From: Pseudomonas libanensis
GTDB taxonomy: Bacteria; Pseudomonadota; Gammaproteobacteria; Pseudomonadales; Pseudomonadaceae
NCBI RefSeq assembly: GCF_001439685.1
Contig: NZ_JYLH01000013.1
Coordinates: forward strand, 124,001 to 188,000
Length of the DNA stretch: 64,000 bases
Direction: 5' to 3'
Positions 8,467 to 17,837 of the stretch are shown one piece after another. The translations under genes and the position numbers were made by a program. The notes beneath the pieces are model-generated. The model was given only the letters and a program-made list of their open reading frames with translations, was not told the origin of the DNA and made no database searches. Position 1 is the first letter of the stretch. Each line of letters starts with the position of its first letter.

Positions 8467-9816
8467 ATGACTGACCTGCTGACTCCCATCCAAGCCGCAC
8501 TCGATTTACCACACGCAGCCATAGCCATGACCGAAACCGGGGCCCTGCCCTCGGCCTTCGCCGTCACCGACCTGGCCGCTGCCAGCATCGGCGCCGCCGG
8601 CCAGGCCATCGCCCAGTTGATCCAGCAGCAGACCGGGCGCTTGCCCAACGTCAGTGTGGACCGGCGCCTGGCCTCCTTGTGGTTCTCTTCTTCAATTCGC
8701 CCGGTGGGTTGGCAAGTGCCGCCGCTGTGGGACCCGGTGGCCGGCGACTACGCCTGCGCCGATGGCTGGATTCGCTTGCACACCAACGCGCCCCATCACC
8801 GTGCCGCGGCCGAGCGGGTGCTGGGGCCTGTGGCCGACCGCGCCGAAATGGCAATCAAAGTCGCGGCATGGAACGCTGCCGAGCTGGAACAGGCCATTGT
8901 CGACGCCGGTGGTTGTGCCGCGCAGATGCGTGAGTGGCAAGCCTGGCAGCAGCATCCGCAAGGCTTGGCAGTGAATGCCGAAGAGCTGGTACAGCGCCAG
9001 GTTTTCGAAAGCCGCACCGACAAACCCTGGCTCGGTTCGCCTGCGCGCCCGCTGGCCGGTATCAAGGTGCTGGACTTGACCCGCGTATTGGCCGGCCCGG
9101 TGGCCAGTCGTTTCCTCGCCGGGTTGGGGGCCGATGTACTGCGCATCGATTCGCCGACCTGGAACGAGCCCGGCGTGGTGCCGGAAATGACCTTGGGCAA
9201 GCGCTGCGCACGCCTTGACTTGAAAAGCCCGGAAGGCCGGCAGGTATTCGAAGCCTTGCTCAAGGATGCTGACGTGCTGTTCCACGGTTACCGCGCCGAT
9301 GCACTGGAACGATTGGGCTACACCCCCGGCGAACGACAAGACCTCGCCCCCGGGCTGATCGACGTCAGCCTCAACGCCTACGGCTGGAGCGGCCCGTGGC
9401 GCAACCGTCGCGGCTTCGACAGCCTGGTGCAGATGAGCAGCGGCATTGCCGAGGCAGGCATGGCCTGGAAGCAGGCGGATAAGCCCGTGCCGCTGCCGGT
9501 GCAGGCGCTGGATCACGCTACCGGTTACCTGATGGCTGCCAGTGCGATCCGGGCGTTGGGCGAACGCCTGGCATCCGGCCGCGGTGGCTCGGCGCGGTTG
9601 TCATTGGCGCGTACGGCGAAGTTGCTGGTGGATGCGGGACAAGTGCCGGAACAAGCGGCGTTGCGTGCCGAAGATCCACGCGATCAAGGGCTGGTGGTGG
9701 AGCAGACAGCATGGGGGCAGGCCCATCGATTGTTGGCGCCGCTGAGCATCAGTGGCACGCCGTTACAGTGGGATTTGCCGGCGGGGGAATTGGGCGCGCA
9801 CCGGCCTCAGTGGTGA
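8467..9816 (+). CDS. Class III CoA-transferase (CaiB/BaiF family)
   Basis: 449 aa. The family III core is seen at residues about 195-370: GIKVLDLTRVLAGPVASRFLAGLGADVLRID, the CaiB/FRC signature whose following Asp (or equivalent) forms the acyl anhydride, then KRCARLDLKSPEGRQVFEALLKDADVL and NAYGWSGPW. The N-terminal ~190 residues form a second, diverged half with no clear catalytic motif. Substrate cannot be read from the sequence; the arrangement resembles pseudomonad acyl-CoA transferases of unknown specificity. ATG at 8467 follows GGAGGG; the codon before it is TTG. It stands alone. Confidence 0.82.
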   Translation: MTDLLTPIQAALDLPHAAIAMTETGALPSAFAVTDLAAASIGAAGQAIAQLIQQQTGRLPNVSVDRRLASLWFSSSIRPVGWQVPPLWDPVAGDYACADGWIRLHTNAPHHRAAAERVLGPVADRAEMAIKVAAWNAAELEQAIVDAGGCAAQMREWQAWQQHPQGLAVNAEELVQRQVFESRTDKPWLGSPARPLAGIKVLDLTRVLAGPVASRFLAGLGADVLRIDSPTWNEPGVVPEMTLGKRCARLDLKSPEGRQVFEALLKDADVLFHGYRADALERLGYTPGERQDLAPGLIDVSLNAYGWSGPWRNRRGFDSLVQMSSGIAEAGMAWKQADKPVPLPVQALDHATGYLMAASAIRALGERLASGRGGSARLSLARTAKLLVDAGQVPEQAALRAEDPRDQGLVVEQTAWGQAHRLLAPLSISGTPLQWDLPAGELGAHRPQW

Positions 9817-9828
9817 ACTGAAGACCGC

Positions 9829-9901
9829 CATCGGGGGCAAGCCCCCTCCCACATTTGATTTGTGAATAAATTCAAAAGTGGGTGGGGGCTTGCCCCCGAT
9901 G
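9829..9901. repeat. REPIN (GGGGGCTTGCCCCCGAT type), short spacer
   Basis: CATCGGGGGCAAGCCCCCTC on the left is mirrored by GGGGGCTTGCCCCCGATG on the right, with only about 20 bp between. It separates the convergent CoA-transferase and alkA genes and may terminate both. Confidence 0.9.
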
Positions 9902-9919
9902 AGGCCAGTGCAGCCACCC

Positions 9920-10783
9920 TCAATCCCCCCGACTCAACGATGTCCAAAGATGCTGCGCCGCATACGCCCTCAATGGCCGCCACGCCTCGGCCCGGGCCAG
10001 CAACTGCCGCGCCGACACCGGCCCACCCTCCAGCGCCGCCAGCGCATTGATCAAGCCGATATCCCCCGACGCAAACGCATCCACCTCGCGCAACTGGCGC
10101 ATGGCGATGTACTGAGCGGTCCAGTCGCCAATCCCCGGCAACGCCACCAACCGGGCAACGCCGTCCTTGAGGCTGGCCTTGGGTTGGAACACCTGCGGGT
10201 CATCCAACACTGCCTGGGCCACGGCGGACAAGGTACGCCCCCGCGCCTTGGGCATGCCCAGGGTCGCCAGGTCCGCCGCCGCCAGCACTTCGGGTGTCGG
10301 AAACACATGGGTGATACCGGCGTATGGGGTGTACAGCGGCTGACCATACTGCGCCACCAGCTTGCCCGCCAGGCGAATGGCCGCCACCACAGTGATCTGC
10401 TGGCCCAGCACCGCACGAATCGCCAGCTCCAGCCCGTCCCAGGTCCCGGGCACGCGAAGGCCAGGGCGGGCCGCAACCAGTTGCGCCATCAACGGGTCGC
10501 CAGCCAACTGGGCATTGATCACCTCGGGCCGCGCATCCAGGTCGAACATGGCCCGCAGGCGTCGCTCAATCCCGGGCAGGGCCGCCGCGTCAGGAAACTC
10601 GACGCCCACCTCCAGCCAATCACCGGCGCCCGGCGCCACGCTGAGCCAACCCTGTTGCCCGTTCACGCTGATGCTGCGCCGGTACACGCCAGCCTCAACG
10701 ATTTCTAATCCATTGATGGCTCGAGCTGACAAAAACGCCAACATTGCCGCCCAATCGTAGGGCGGCTGATACGCCAATCTCAC
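9920..10783 (-). CDS. alkA: DNA-3-methyladenine glycosylase II (AlkA)
   Basis: 287 aa. The N-terminal AlkA domain (YQPPYDWAAMLAFLSARAINGLE) is followed by a HhH-GPD domain: ELAIRAVLGQQITVVAAIRLAGKLV, LPGIGDWTAQYIAMRQLREVDAF and SGDIGL with the catalytic Asp. It excises alkylated bases such as 3-methyladenine. The start is GTG at 10783, overlapping the arcD-like permease stop as GTGA, so it is translationally coupled to a transporter gene, an unexpected operon partner. No Ada domain is fused. Confidence 0.9.
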   Translation of the reverse strand: MRLAYQPPYDWAAMLAFLSARAINGLEIVEAGVYRRSISVNGQQGWLSVAPGAGDWLEVGVEFPDAAALPGIERRLRAMFDLDARPEVINAQLAGDPLMAQLVAARPGLRVPGTWDGLELAIRAVLGQQITVVAAIRLAGKLVAQYGQPLYTPYAGITHVFPTPEVLAAADLATLGMPKARGRTLSAVAQAVLDDPQVFQPKASLKDGVARLVALPGIGDWTAQYIAMRQLREVDAFASGDIGLINALAALEGGPVSARQLLARAEAWRPLRAYAAQHLWTSLSRGD

Positions 10784-12207
10784 AACGACAATACTCCGCT
10801 ATACAACCCGTATGCCGCCAACCCGGCGCCCGCGATCACGCAGCTGAAAATGCCTTTTTCCACGTGGGTAAACAAGGGTTGGCCTTGCTCGCGCTTGGCC
10901 TGGGCGAACAGGATCACACCCGGGGCATACAGCAGCGCCGACAGCAGCAAATACTTCAAGCCCCCGGCGTACAACAGCCACACCGCATAGCCGAGGGCAA
11001 TCAGCCCCACTGCCAAGTCTTTCATGCGCTGGCGCTGGGCGCCGGCATAGGTATCGCCGCGCCCGCTCAACAACACCGCATAGGCCGCCGACCACAGGTA
11101 GGGCACCAGGATCATCGACGATGCCAGGTAGATCAGGGTGGTGTAGGTGCTGGCCGAAAACAGCGTGATCACCAGGAACGCCTGGATCATCACATTGGTC
11201 AGCCACAACGCGTTAACCGGCACCTGATTGGCATTTTCCTTTTTCAGGAACGCCGGCATGGTCTTGTCATGGGCAGTGGCGTAGAGGATTTCCGCGCAGA
11301 GCAGCGCCCATGAAAGCAACGCCCCGAGCAGCGAAACCGCCAGGCCGATGCTGATCAATACCGCGCCCCAGGGCCCGACGATGTGTTCCAGCACGCCCGC
11401 CAGGGAAGGGTTCTGCAACTGCGCCAATTGCGGCTGGCTCATGATGCCCAGGGACAGCACATTCACCAGCACCAACAGCGCCAGTACGCCCAGGAAACCA
11501 ATTACCGTGGCGCGACCTACATCCGAGCGTTTCTCGGCCCGCGCCGAGTACACGCTGGCGCCTTCGATGCCGATAAACACAAACACCGTGACCAGCATCA
11601 TGTGTCGCACCTGCTCGACCACACTGCCCATCTGCGGGTTACCCAGGCCCCAGATATCGCGGGTGAAGATATCCGCCTTGAACGCCACCGCGGCGATCAC
11701 GATGAACATCAATAGCGGCACAATCTTCGCCACCGTGGTGACCTGGTTGATAAACGCCGCCTCCTTGATCCCGCGCATCACCAGGAAATGCACCGCCCAC
11801 AGCAACAACGACGCACAGCCGATGGCCAGCGGTGTATTGCCCTGGCCGAACGCCGGGAAAAAGTAACCCAGGGTGCTGAAAAGCAACACGAAATAACCGA
11901 CGTTGCCCATCCACGCGCTGATCCAGTAACCCCAGGCGGATGAAAAACCCATGTAATCGCCAAAACCGGCCTTGGCGTAGGCGTATACCCCAGAGTCCAG
12001 TTCCGGTTTGCGGTTGGCCAAGGTCTGGAACACAAAGGCCAGGGTCAACATGCCGACCGCCGTGATTGCCCAGCCAATCAGCACGGCGCCCACTTCCGCA
12101 CGGGCCGCCATGTTTTGCGGAAGCGAGAAGATCCCGCCGCCAATCATCGAACCCACGACCAGGGCGATCAGGGCACTGAGCCTAAGTTTCTGGGCTGGTT
12201 GGGGCAT
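10780..12207 (-). CDS. ArcD-like basic amino acid antiporter (APC family), paralogue of arcD
   Basis: 475 aa with 12-13 hydrophobic segments. The N-terminal APC signature LSALIALVVGSMIGGGIFSLPQNMAA is almost identical to that of the divergent ArcD at 12615. The two proteins are alignable end to end without large gaps. It is probably an arginine/ornithine (or lysine) exchanger of the inner membrane. ATG at 12207 follows GAGGAACCTGC; the frame extends to 12243 without support. It shares the 12208-12614 gap with the arc operon. Confidence 0.88.
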   Translation of the reverse strand: MPQPAQKLRLSALIALVVGSMIGGGIFSLPQNMAARAEVGAVLIGWAITAVGMLTLAFVFQTLANRKPELDSGVYAYAKAGFGDYMGFSSAWGYWISAWMGNVGYFVLLFSTLGYFFPAFGQGNTPLAIGCASLLLWAVHFLVMRGIKEAAFINQVTTVAKIVPLLMFIVIAAVAFKADIFTRDIWGLGNPQMGSVVEQVRHMMLVTVFVFIGIEGASVYSARAEKRSDVGRATVIGFLGVLALLVLVNVLSLGIMSQPQLAQLQNPSLAGVLEHIVGPWGAVLISIGLAVSLLGALLSWALLCAEILYATAHDKTMPAFLKKENANQVPVNALWLTNVMIQAFLVITLFSASTYTTLIYLASSMILVPYLWSAAYAVLLSGRGDTYAGAQRQRMKDLAVGLIALGYAVWLLYAGGLKYLLLSALLYAPGVILFAQAKREQGQPLFTHVEKGIFSCVIAGAGLAAYGLYSGVLSL

Positions 12208-12614
12208 GCAGGTTCCTCGCAAATAAAAGTTTGAGCCGACCACTGCGAACTCAACTAATTCAATTTAATGACGCTAGCGTTTCATAACATAAGTGCATGT
12301 AAACGTGAGAAGTTTAGGCTTATTTAGAATTTAAATAAGCCGATTATGAAGCGTTCGTCAGACGCCGTACAAAAAGTTTGCACATCCGTAAATACGAACT
12401 AGCGTCAACCTCCATGTCCCGGACGAAATGATTAACCACATCGGAGGAGCCCGCTCTAGCAAGCGCCTGCCCACGGACTGCGTCGCCCAGCAACTTCTGC
12501 CCCCTAAGTCGTTAATTCACAATGGAATGTGCCAATGAAGTGATCTGAGTCAGCTGTTTGATTAGCGCACGGAATTATTCTGTGATCTCTCTTCTCCTGC
12601 ATTGGAGTCACGCA
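12208..12614. promoter_or_regulatory. Divergent control region between the two arcD paralogues, with a 25-bp palindrome
   Basis: A 407-bp A+T-richer gap that must hold both promoters. It contains a perfect palindrome at 12317-12341 (arms GGCTTATTTA / TAAATAAGCC around GAATT), suitable for a dimeric regulator. I could find only a TTGAT half-site (12558-12562), not a complete ANR box, although arcDABC is ANR-controlled in P. aeruginosa. The arcD RBS is GGAG before the ATG at 12615. Confidence 0.55.
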
Positions 12615-14042
12615 ATGTCTGATTCTCCCGGAAAACTTAGGCTTGGTGCGCTGGTTGCACTTGTCGTGGGCTCAATGATTGGCGGCGGGATCTTCTCACT
12701 GCCGCAAAACATGGCCGCCAGTGCCGACGTGGGCGCAGTATTGATTGGCTGGGTGATTACCGCCATCGGCATGCTGACCCTCGCATTCGTCTTCCAGACT
12801 CTCGCCAACCGCAAGCCTGACCTCGACGGCGGTGTGTACGCCTACGCCAAGGCCGGTTTCGGCGATTACATGGGGTTCTCATCCGCCTGGGGTTACTGGA
12901 TCAGTGCCTGGCTGGGCAACGTGGGGTACTTCGTACTCTTGTTCAGCACCCTCGGCTACTTCTTCCCGATCTTTGGCGAAGGCAATACCCTGGCGGCGGT
13001 GATCGGTGCGTCGGTGCTGCTGTGGGCCGTGCATTTCCTGGTGCTGCGCGGGATCAAGGAAGCGGCGTTCATCAACCTGGTGACCACCGTTGCCAAGGTG
13101 GTGCCGCTGCTGCTGTTCGTGCTCATCGCGCTGTTCGCGTTCAAGCTGGACATCTTCACCGCTGACATCTGGGGCGTGAAAAACCCCGACCTGGGCAGCG
13201 TGATGAACCAGGTGCGCAACATGATGCTGGTCACCGTGTGGGTGTTTATCGGTATCGAAGGCGCGAGCATCTTCTCCTCCCGTGCGGAGAAACGCAGCGA
13301 CGTGGGCAAGGCCACCGTGATCGGTTTTATCACCGTGCTGCTGTTCCTGATGCTGGTGAACGTGCTGTCCCTGGGGATCATGACCCAACCGGAACTGGCC
13401 AAGCTGCAGAACCCATCGATGGCCGCCGTGCTCGAACACGTAGTGGGTCACTGGGGCGCGGTGCTGATCAGCGTCGGCTTGATCATTTCGCTGCTGGGCG
13501 CGTTGCTGTCCTGGGTGCTGCTGTGTGCGGAGATCATGTTTGCCGCCGCCAAGGACCACACCATGCCGGAGTTCCTGCGTAAGGAAAACGCCAACCACGT
13601 GCCGGTCAATGCCCTGTGGCTGACCAACGCGATGGTACAGATCTTCCTGGTGATCACGCTGTTTTCCGCCAGCACCTACCTGTCGCTGATCTACCTCGCC
13701 ACCTCGATGATCCTGGTGCCTTACCTGTGGTCGGCGGCGTACGCCCTGCTGCTGGCGGTGCGTGGCGAAACTTACGAAAACGCCCTCAAGGAGCGCAAGA
13801 AAGACCTGTTCATCGGCGCCGTCGCGCTGATCTACGCGATCTGGCTGCTCTACGCCGGCGGCACCAAGTACCTGCTGCTCTCCGCCCTGCTCTATGCCCC
13901 CGGCGCGATCCTGTTCGCCAAGGCCAAGCATGAACTGGGCAAACCGATTTTCACCAACGTCGAGAAGCTGATTTTCGCCGCAGTGGTCATTGGCGCCCTG
14001 GTGGCGGCCTATGGGCTCTACGACGGCTTCCTGACTTTGTAA
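12615..14042 (+). CDS. arcD: Arginine:ornithine antiporter ArcD
   Basis: 475 aa, APC family, about 12 TM helices, starting MSDSPGKLRLGALVALVVGS. It exchanges external arginine for ornithine, feeding the deiminase pathway without energy cost. It is first in arcDABC, 25 bp before arcA. The start at 12615 has TTGGAGTC upstream. The upstream extension to 12558 is unlikely to be translated. Confidence 0.92.
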   Translation: MSDSPGKLRLGALVALVVGSMIGGGIFSLPQNMAASADVGAVLIGWVITAIGMLTLAFVFQTLANRKPDLDGGVYAYAKAGFGDYMGFSSAWGYWISAWLGNVGYFVLLFSTLGYFFPIFGEGNTLAAVIGASVLLWAVHFLVLRGIKEAAFINLVTTVAKVVPLLLFVLIALFAFKLDIFTADIWGVKNPDLGSVMNQVRNMMLVTVWVFIGIEGASIFSSRAEKRSDVGKATVIGFITVLLFLMLVNVLSLGIMTQPELAKLQNPSMAAVLEHVVGHWGAVLISVGLIISLLGALLSWVLLCAEIMFAAAKDHTMPEFLRKENANHVPVNALWLTNAMVQIFLVITLFSASTYLSLIYLATSMILVPYLWSAAYALLLAVRGETYENALKERKKDLFIGAVALIYAIWLLYAGGTKYLLLSALLYAPGAILFAKAKHELGKPIFTNVEKLIFAAVVIGALVAAYGLYDGFLTL

Positions 14043-14067
14043 TTGTGTGTTCACTGGAGGATCTGTA

Positions 14068-15324
14068 ATGACCACGGAAAAAGTTAAGTACGGCGTACAT
14101 TCCGAAGCCGGCAAACTGCGCAAAGTCATGGTGTGCTCCCCAGGCTTGGCCCACCAGCGGCTGACCCCCAACAACTGCGACGAACTGCTGTTCGATGACG
14201 TGCTGTGGGTGGCCCAGGCCAAGCGCGACCATTTCGACTTTGTGACCAAGATGCGCGAGCGGGATATTGATGTGCTGGAAATGCACAACCTGCTCACCGA
14301 CATCGTTGCCATCCCCGAAGCCCTGGACTGGATCCTGGAGCGCAAGATCACCGCCAACACCGTGGGCCTGGGCCTGGTCGATGAAGTCGGCTCGTGGCTG
14401 CGTAGCCTGGAGCCGCGCAAAATCGCCGAGTTCCTGATTGGTGGTGTGTCGGCCGATGACCTGCCGAGCAGCTTTGGTGGCAGGACCATCGAGATGTTCC
14501 GCGACTTCCTCGGCCACGCCAGCTTCATCCTGCCGCCGCTGCCCAACACCCAGTTCACCCGCGACACCACCTGCTGGATCTACGGCGGTGTAACGCTCAA
14601 CCCGATGTACTGGCCGGCGCGACGCCAGGAAACCCTGCTGGCCTCCGCCATCTACAAGTTCCACCCGGAGTTCACCAACGCCGACTTCCAGATCTGGTAC
14701 GGCGACCCCGACCAGGAACACGGCGCCGCCACACTGGAAGGCGGTGACGTCATGCCGATTGGCAATGGCGTGGTGTTGATCGGCATGGGCGAGCGCTCGT
14801 CCCACCAGGCCATCGGCCAACTGGCGCGCAACCTGTTCAAGAACAACGCCGTTGAGCGGGTGATCGTTGCCGGCCTGCCCAAATCCCGCGCAGCCATGCA
14901 CCTGGACACCGTGTTCAGCTTCTGCGACCGCGACCTGGTCACCGTCTTCCCCGAAGTGGTCAACCAGATCGTGCCTTTCACCCTGCGCCCTGACGACAGC
15001 AAGCCCCACGGCATCGATATCCAACGCGAGACCACCAACTTCCTCGATACCGTCGCCGCAGCCCTCAACCTCAAGGCCCTACGTGTGGTCGAGACCGGCG
15101 GCAACAGCTTCGCCGCCGAACGCGAACAATGGGATGACGGCAACAACGTGGTGGCTGTAGAGCCTGGCGTGGTGATCGGCTACGACCGCAACACCTACAC
15201 CAACACCCTGCTGCGCAAGGCCGGTGTGGAAGTCATCACCATCAGCGCCGGTGAGCTGGGCCGTGGCCGTGGCGGCGGCCACTGCATGACCTGCCCGATC
15301 ATCCGCGACCCTATCGACTATTAA
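14068..15324 (+). CDS. arcA: Arginine deiminase
   Basis: Converts arginine to citrulline and ammonia, the first ADI pathway step. 418 aa, starting MTTEKVKYGVHSEAGKLRKV. Catalytic elements are visible: TLEGGDV, the His/Asp of MHLDTVFSFCD, and the nucleophilic Cys in GGGHCMTCPIIR at the C-terminus. GGAGGATCT lies upstream of the ATG. The length equals that of the P. aeruginosa enzyme. Confidence 0.96.
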   Translation: MTTEKVKYGVHSEAGKLRKVMVCSPGLAHQRLTPNNCDELLFDDVLWVAQAKRDHFDFVTKMRERDIDVLEMHNLLTDIVAIPEALDWILERKITANTVGLGLVDEVGSWLRSLEPRKIAEFLIGGVSADDLPSSFGGRTIEMFRDFLGHASFILPPLPNTQFTRDTTCWIYGGVTLNPMYWPARRQETLLASAIYKFHPEFTNADFQIWYGDPDQEHGAATLEGGDVMPIGNGVVLIGMGERSSHQAIGQLARNLFKNNAVERVIVAGLPKSRAAMHLDTVFSFCDRDLVTVFPEVVNQIVPFTLRPDDSKPHGIDIQRETTNFLDTVAAALNLKALRVVETGGNSFAAEREQWDDGNNVVAVEPGVVIGYDRNTYTNTLLRKAGVEVITISAGELGRGRGGGHCMTCPIIRDPIDY

Positions 15325-15336
15325 GGAGATTCCATC

Positions 15337-16347
15337 ATGGCTTTCAATATGCGCAACCGCAGCCTGCTGTCGCTGATGCATCACACCACCCGCGAGCTGC
15401 ATTACCTGCTGGACCTGTCCCGCGACCTCAAGCGCGCCAAATACACCGGCACCGAGCGTCCGCACCTGCAAGGCAAGAACATCGCACTGATCTTCGAAAA
15501 AACCTCGACCCGCACCCGTTGCGCCTTCGAAGTCGCGGCCCATGACCAGGGCGCCCACGTCACCTACATCGACCCGGTGTCGTCGCAGATCGGCCACAAA
15601 GAAAGTATGAAAGACACCGCCCGCGTATTGGGCCGGATGTTCGATGCCATTGAGTACCGTGGCTTCGAACAGGAAATCGTCGAAGAACTGGCCAAGTTCG
15701 CGGGTGTGCCAGTGTTCAACGGCCTCACCGCCGAATTCCACCCGACCCAGATGATCGCCGACACCCTGACCATGCGCGAGCACAGCGACAAGCCGCTGCA
15801 TGACATCAGCTACGCCTACTTGGGCGACGCGCGCTACAACATGGGCAATTCGTTGCTGATGATCGGCGCCAAGCTCGGCATGGACGTGCGCATCGGCGCA
15901 CCAAAGGCCCTGTGGCCGCACGAGGACTTCATCAAGCAATGCCAGGCGTTTGCCGAGGAAAGCGGCGCCCGCATCACCATTACTGAAGACCCTGCCGAAG
16001 CGGTCAAGGGCGTGGACTTCATCCACACCGATATCTGGGTGTCGATGGGCGAGCCAGTGGAAGCCTGGGATGAGCGTATCGAACAACTGCTGCCCTACCA
16101 GGTCAACGCCAAGATGATGAAAGCCTCGGGCAACCCCCGGGTGAAATTCATGCATTGCCTGCCGGCGTTCCATAACAGCGAAACCAAGGTCGGCAAGGAC
16201 ATCGCTGCTCGGTACCCGAACCTGGCCAATGGTGTGGAAGTGACCGAAGAGGTGTTCGAGTCGCCGGCCAATATCGCCTTCGAGCAAGCGGAAAACCGCA
16301 TGCATACCATCAAGGCGATTCTGGTGTCGGCATTGGCGGACATTTAA
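15337..16347 (+). CDS. arcB: Catabolic ornithine carbamoyltransferase
   Basis: Phosphorolyses citrulline to ornithine and carbamoyl phosphate. 336 aa with the carbamoyl-phosphate motif STRTRCAFEV, the HPTQ loop (FHPTQMIADTLTMRE), the ornithine-binding DxxxSMG (TDIWVSMGE) and HCLPAFHN. The length and position between arcA and arcC point to the catabolic enzyme rather than the anabolic ArgF. A 12-bp gap from arcA carries AAGGAG. Confidence 0.96.
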   Translation: MAFNMRNRSLLSLMHHTTRELHYLLDLSRDLKRAKYTGTERPHLQGKNIALIFEKTSTRTRCAFEVAAHDQGAHVTYIDPVSSQIGHKESMKDTARVLGRMFDAIEYRGFEQEIVEELAKFAGVPVFNGLTAEFHPTQMIADTLTMREHSDKPLHDISYAYLGDARYNMGNSLLMIGAKLGMDVRIGAPKALWPHEDFIKQCQAFAEESGARITITEDPAEAVKGVDFIHTDIWVSMGEPVEAWDERIEQLLPYQVNAKMMKASGNPRVKFMHCLPAFHNSETKVGKDIAARYPNLANGVEVTEEVFESPANIAFEQAENRMHTIKAILVSALADI

Positions 16348-16371
16348 TTTCCACGCTGTGAACACCGTCAG

Positions 16372-16460
16372 TGTGGGAGCTGGCTTGCCTGCGATAGCGG
16401 TGGGTCTGGCAGCAGCAGGTCGCCTGCCAGGCCCTCATCGCAGGCAAGCCAGCTCCCACA
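16372..16460. repeat. REPIN (GGGAGCTGGCTTGCCTGCGAT type) inside the arc operon
   Basis: TGTGGGAGCTGGCTTGCCTG and its exact reverse complement flank a spacer of about 40 bp. It occupies most of the 154-bp arcB-arcC gap, so it will form a strong hairpin in the arcDABC mRNA. Confidence 0.93.
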
Positions 16461-16501
16461 TTGACCGAGGTGTTCATGCGTTCCCTGAAAGGACATTCTT
16501 T

Positions 16502-17431
16502 ATGCGCATCGTCGTAGCCCTGGGCGGCAACGCCCTCCTGCGTCGTGGTGAACCCATGACCGCGGACAACCAACGCGCCAATATCCGCATCGCCACCGAA
16601 CAGATCGCCAAGATCCACGCCGGCAACGAGCTGGTGATCGCCCACGGCAATGGCCCGCAAGTGGGCCTGCTGTCGTTGCAGGCGGCGGCCTACACCAGCG
16701 TCTCGCCCTACCCGCTGGACGTGCTGGGCGCCGAGACCGAGGGCATGATCGGCTACATCATCGAACAGGAACTGGGCAACCTGCTGGACTTCGAAGTGCC
16801 GTTCGCCACCCTGCTCACCCAGGTTGAAGTCGATGCCAAGGACCCGGCGTTCCAGAACCCGACCAAACCCATCGGCCCAGTGTATTCCAGGGCCGAAGCA
16901 GAAAAACTCGCCGCCGAAAAAGGCTGGGCCATCGCCCCCGACGGCGACAAATATCGCCGCGTGGTTGCCAGCCCGCGGCCCAAACGCATCTTTGAAATCC
17001 GCCCGATCAAGTGGCTGCTGGAAAAAAACGCCATTGTGATCTGCGCCGGCGGCGGCGGCATCCCGACGATGTATGGCGAAGACGGCAAGCTCAAGGGCAT
17101 TGAAGCAGTGATCGACAAAGACCTGTGTTCGTCGCTGCTGGCCACCCAACTGGACGCCGATCTGCTGGTGATTGCCACCGACGTCAACGCCGCCTTTATC
17201 GACTTCGGCAAGCCAACCCAGAAGGCTATCGGCCAGGCTCACCCGGACGACATGGAAAAACTCGGCTTCGCCGCCGGCTCCATGGGTCCTAAGGTGCAAG
17301 CGGCCTGCGAGTTCGCCCGCCAGACTGGCAAAACCGCGGTGATCGGTTCACTCTCGGACATCGAAGCCATCGTCCAGGGCAGCGCCGGCACCCGCATCAG
17401 CACGGCAAAACCTGGCATCACCTATCTGTGA
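16502..17431 (+). CDS. arcC: Carbamate kinase
   Basis: Makes ATP from carbamoyl phosphate and ADP, the energy-yielding last step of the ADI pathway. 309 aa: MRIVVALGGNALLRRGEP, VIAHGNGPQVGLL, AGGGGIP and the DKDLCSSLLATQLDADLLVIATDV core of the amino-acid-kinase fold. AAAGGA precedes the ATG at 16502. The frame stays open back through the REPIN to 16358, but this is not coding. Confidence 0.95.
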   Translation: MRIVVALGGNALLRRGEPMTADNQRANIRIATEQIAKIHAGNELVIAHGNGPQVGLLSLQAAAYTSVSPYPLDVLGAETEGMIGYIIEQELGNLLDFEVPFATLLTQVEVDAKDPAFQNPTKPIGPVYSRAEAEKLAAEKGWAIAPDGDKYRRVVASPRPKRIFEIRPIKWLLEKNAIVICAGGGGIPTMYGEDGKLKGIEAVIDKDLCSSLLATQLDADLLVIATDVNAAFIDFGKPTQKAIGQAHPDDMEKLGFAAGSMGPKVQAACEFARQTGKTAVIGSLSDIEAIVQGSAGTRISTAKPGITYL

Positions 17432-17449
17432 AGTAGAGGAGATACGCCT

Positions 17450-17812
17450 ATGGCTACCTTTGAACCCGGTCACTTGCACGTTGAACGCCACGCGCTTAAC
17501 AAAGACGACTACAGCTACAACCTGTGCATCGACTATGAAGTCAGCCAGGATCCAAAGGAAGGCAAGGGAATGCTCTTCAAGCTGCACGGTTCGGTGCAGG
17601 GCAAGGACCTCAAGGAAGAATTCTTCCTGCCCAAGGACCAGGCCTTCGATTTTGCGCGGCATGCGATGAACATTGCGCAGAAATACGGAATGCCGAAGGT
17701 CGCGGTGCTCAATGGCTCAATGCACAAGCAGTACGACCTGATGTTCGAGGATGTGCGGCATCAGCTGGATGTGAAATCAGGTGACCCTATCAAGCCAGAA
17801 CACCTGGAGTAA
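17450..17812 (+). CDS. DUF5064 family protein
   Basis: 120 aa, starting MATFEPGHLHVERHALNKDD, a soluble alpha/beta protein found next to arc genes and elsewhere in pseudomonads. I assign DUF5064 from memory of similar proteins. There are no catalytic motifs or export signal. It lies 18 bp behind arcC with GAGGAG upstream, so it is likely the last gene of the arc operon. Confidence 0.72.
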   Translation: MATFEPGHLHVERHALNKDDYSYNLCIDYEVSQDPKEGKGMLFKLHGSVQGKDLKEEFFLPKDQAFDFARHAMNIAQKYGMPKVAVLNGSMHKQYDLMFEDVRHQLDVKSGDPIKPEHLE

Positions 17813-17837
17813 CACGCCTGCACTGACACAATGCAAT

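Noticed and set aside
12558..12572. Possible ANR/FNR box before arcD
   Set aside because: Only the TTGAT half is present; no ATCAA at the right spacing anywhere in the gap by eye.
12879..14570. 563-codon minus-strand open frame opposite arcD/arcA
   Set aside because: Spans two real genes on the other strand and shows no recognisable domain.
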